The notes beneath the pieces were generated by a model. It did not search any database. It was not told where the DNA came from and saw nothing but the letters and a program-made list of their open reading frames with translations. From Mesorhizobium sp. M7A.F.Ca.US.008.03.1.1 (GTDB lineage: Bacteria > Pseudomonadota > Alphaproteobacteria > Rhizobiales > Rhizobiaceae), in NCBI RefSeq assembly GCF_003997495.1, contig NZ_RZRU01000025.1, positions 28,934 to 92,933 of the forward strand: a stretch of 64,000 nucleotides of DNA, read 5' to 3'. Positions within the stretch are counted from its first letter, which is position 1, and every line of letters begins with the position of its first letter. This document shows, piece by piece, positions 63,786 to 64,000 of this stretch. The translations under genes and the position numbers were made by a program.

Positions 63786-64000
63786 GTGCCGTTTGTTATG
63801 TCTATCCTGCGAGAGGTTCGTGATCCGCGCGATATCAATGCGCGGCATAATCTTGCTGAACTTCTGTTCCTGGCGCTTGCAGCGACACTGTGCGGTGCCA
63901 AAAGCTGTGTGGACATTGCTGAATTCGTGGAGGGCCGGGAAGACGAGTTGAAAGAGATCGTCGAGCTGAAGCATGGGTGTCCGAGCCACGACACCTTCAG
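63786..64000 (+). mobile_element. ISAs1-family transposase, N-terminal part (runs off window)
   Basis: An open frame from a GTG with GAGGAGG before it runs to the window end. The first 71 or so residues include LREVRDPRDINARHNLAELL and LALAATLCGAKSCVDIAEFV, then GCPSHDTF. This is the N-terminal domain of ISAs1-type DDE transposases. The catalytic part lies outside. A left inverted repeat may begin near 63698 (CAGGGGAATCGCAG). Confidence 0.8.

Overview
The window looks like chromosomal DNA of a Mesorhizobium-type alphaproteobacterium (Rhizobiales). The evidence is GC-rich coding sequence, a rhizobial urease operon layout, smo/mtlK polyol genes, NodF/NodE-like proteins, many ABC uptake systems and palindromic intergenic repeats of a kind familiar from rhizobial genomes. 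The species call is inferred from gene content only.

Layout. (1) 1-3504: the edge of an AT-richer islet on the minus strand, with a 5-methylcytosine DNA methyltransferase, a GHKL (MutL/MORC-like) ATPase and an unrecognised gene that runs off the window. It abuts the 3' end of a tRNA-Arg(CCG) gene (3900-3976). (2) 4.1-11.7 kb: housekeeping and unknown genes (DUF1003 membrane protein, penicillin-binding-type D,D-carboxypeptidase, coiled-coil membrane protein, mutarotase-like protein, P-loop kinase, lysine/alanine-rich basic protein, GST). (3) 11.8-13.3 kb: a NodF-like acyl carrier protein and a NodE-like ketosynthase. (4) 13.5-23.1 kb: urease locus ureD-A-J-B-C-E-F-G, with DUF1272, DUF29, GST and DUF3995 genes between. 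(5) 23.2-42.6 kb: polyol catabolism. A plus-strand set has smoEFGK, smoS, mtlK, a HAD phosphatase and an FGGY pentulose kinase, behind a SorC regulator. A convergent minus-strand set has a second sugar ABC transporter, a zinc-type polyol dehydrogenase and an AraC regulator. (6) 42.7-44.5 kb: an AT-richer islet with an AAA ATPase and a RloB-type TOPRIM-like protein, a probable anti-phage pair. (7) 44.8-53.6 kb: a MATE exporter, then a minus-strand operon with a complete LivGFHM-type ABC transporter, a cyclase-family hydrolase, a class V PLP enzyme and a cupin regulator. (8) 53.7-57.7 kb: a permease pseudogene scrap, a SnoaL-like protein, and a TetR-controlled ketosynthase/SDR unit with a symmetrical divergent promoter. 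(9) 57.7-63.6 kb: a polar amino-acid-type ABC transporter with a guanidino/agmatine-type ureohydrolase, a divergent LysR regulator and pncB. (10) The right edge enters an ISAs1-type transposase gene that appears to sit in a dispersed palindromic repeat.

How the genes fit together. The nitrogen theme is strong: a ureohydrolase releases urea, and urease would turn urea into ammonia. The carbon theme is polyols: uptake, oxidation to ketoses and phosphorylation. The most novel-looking material is the two defence-like islets, the NodFE-like pair away from nod genes, and the transporter/cyclase/PLP operon of unknown substrate.
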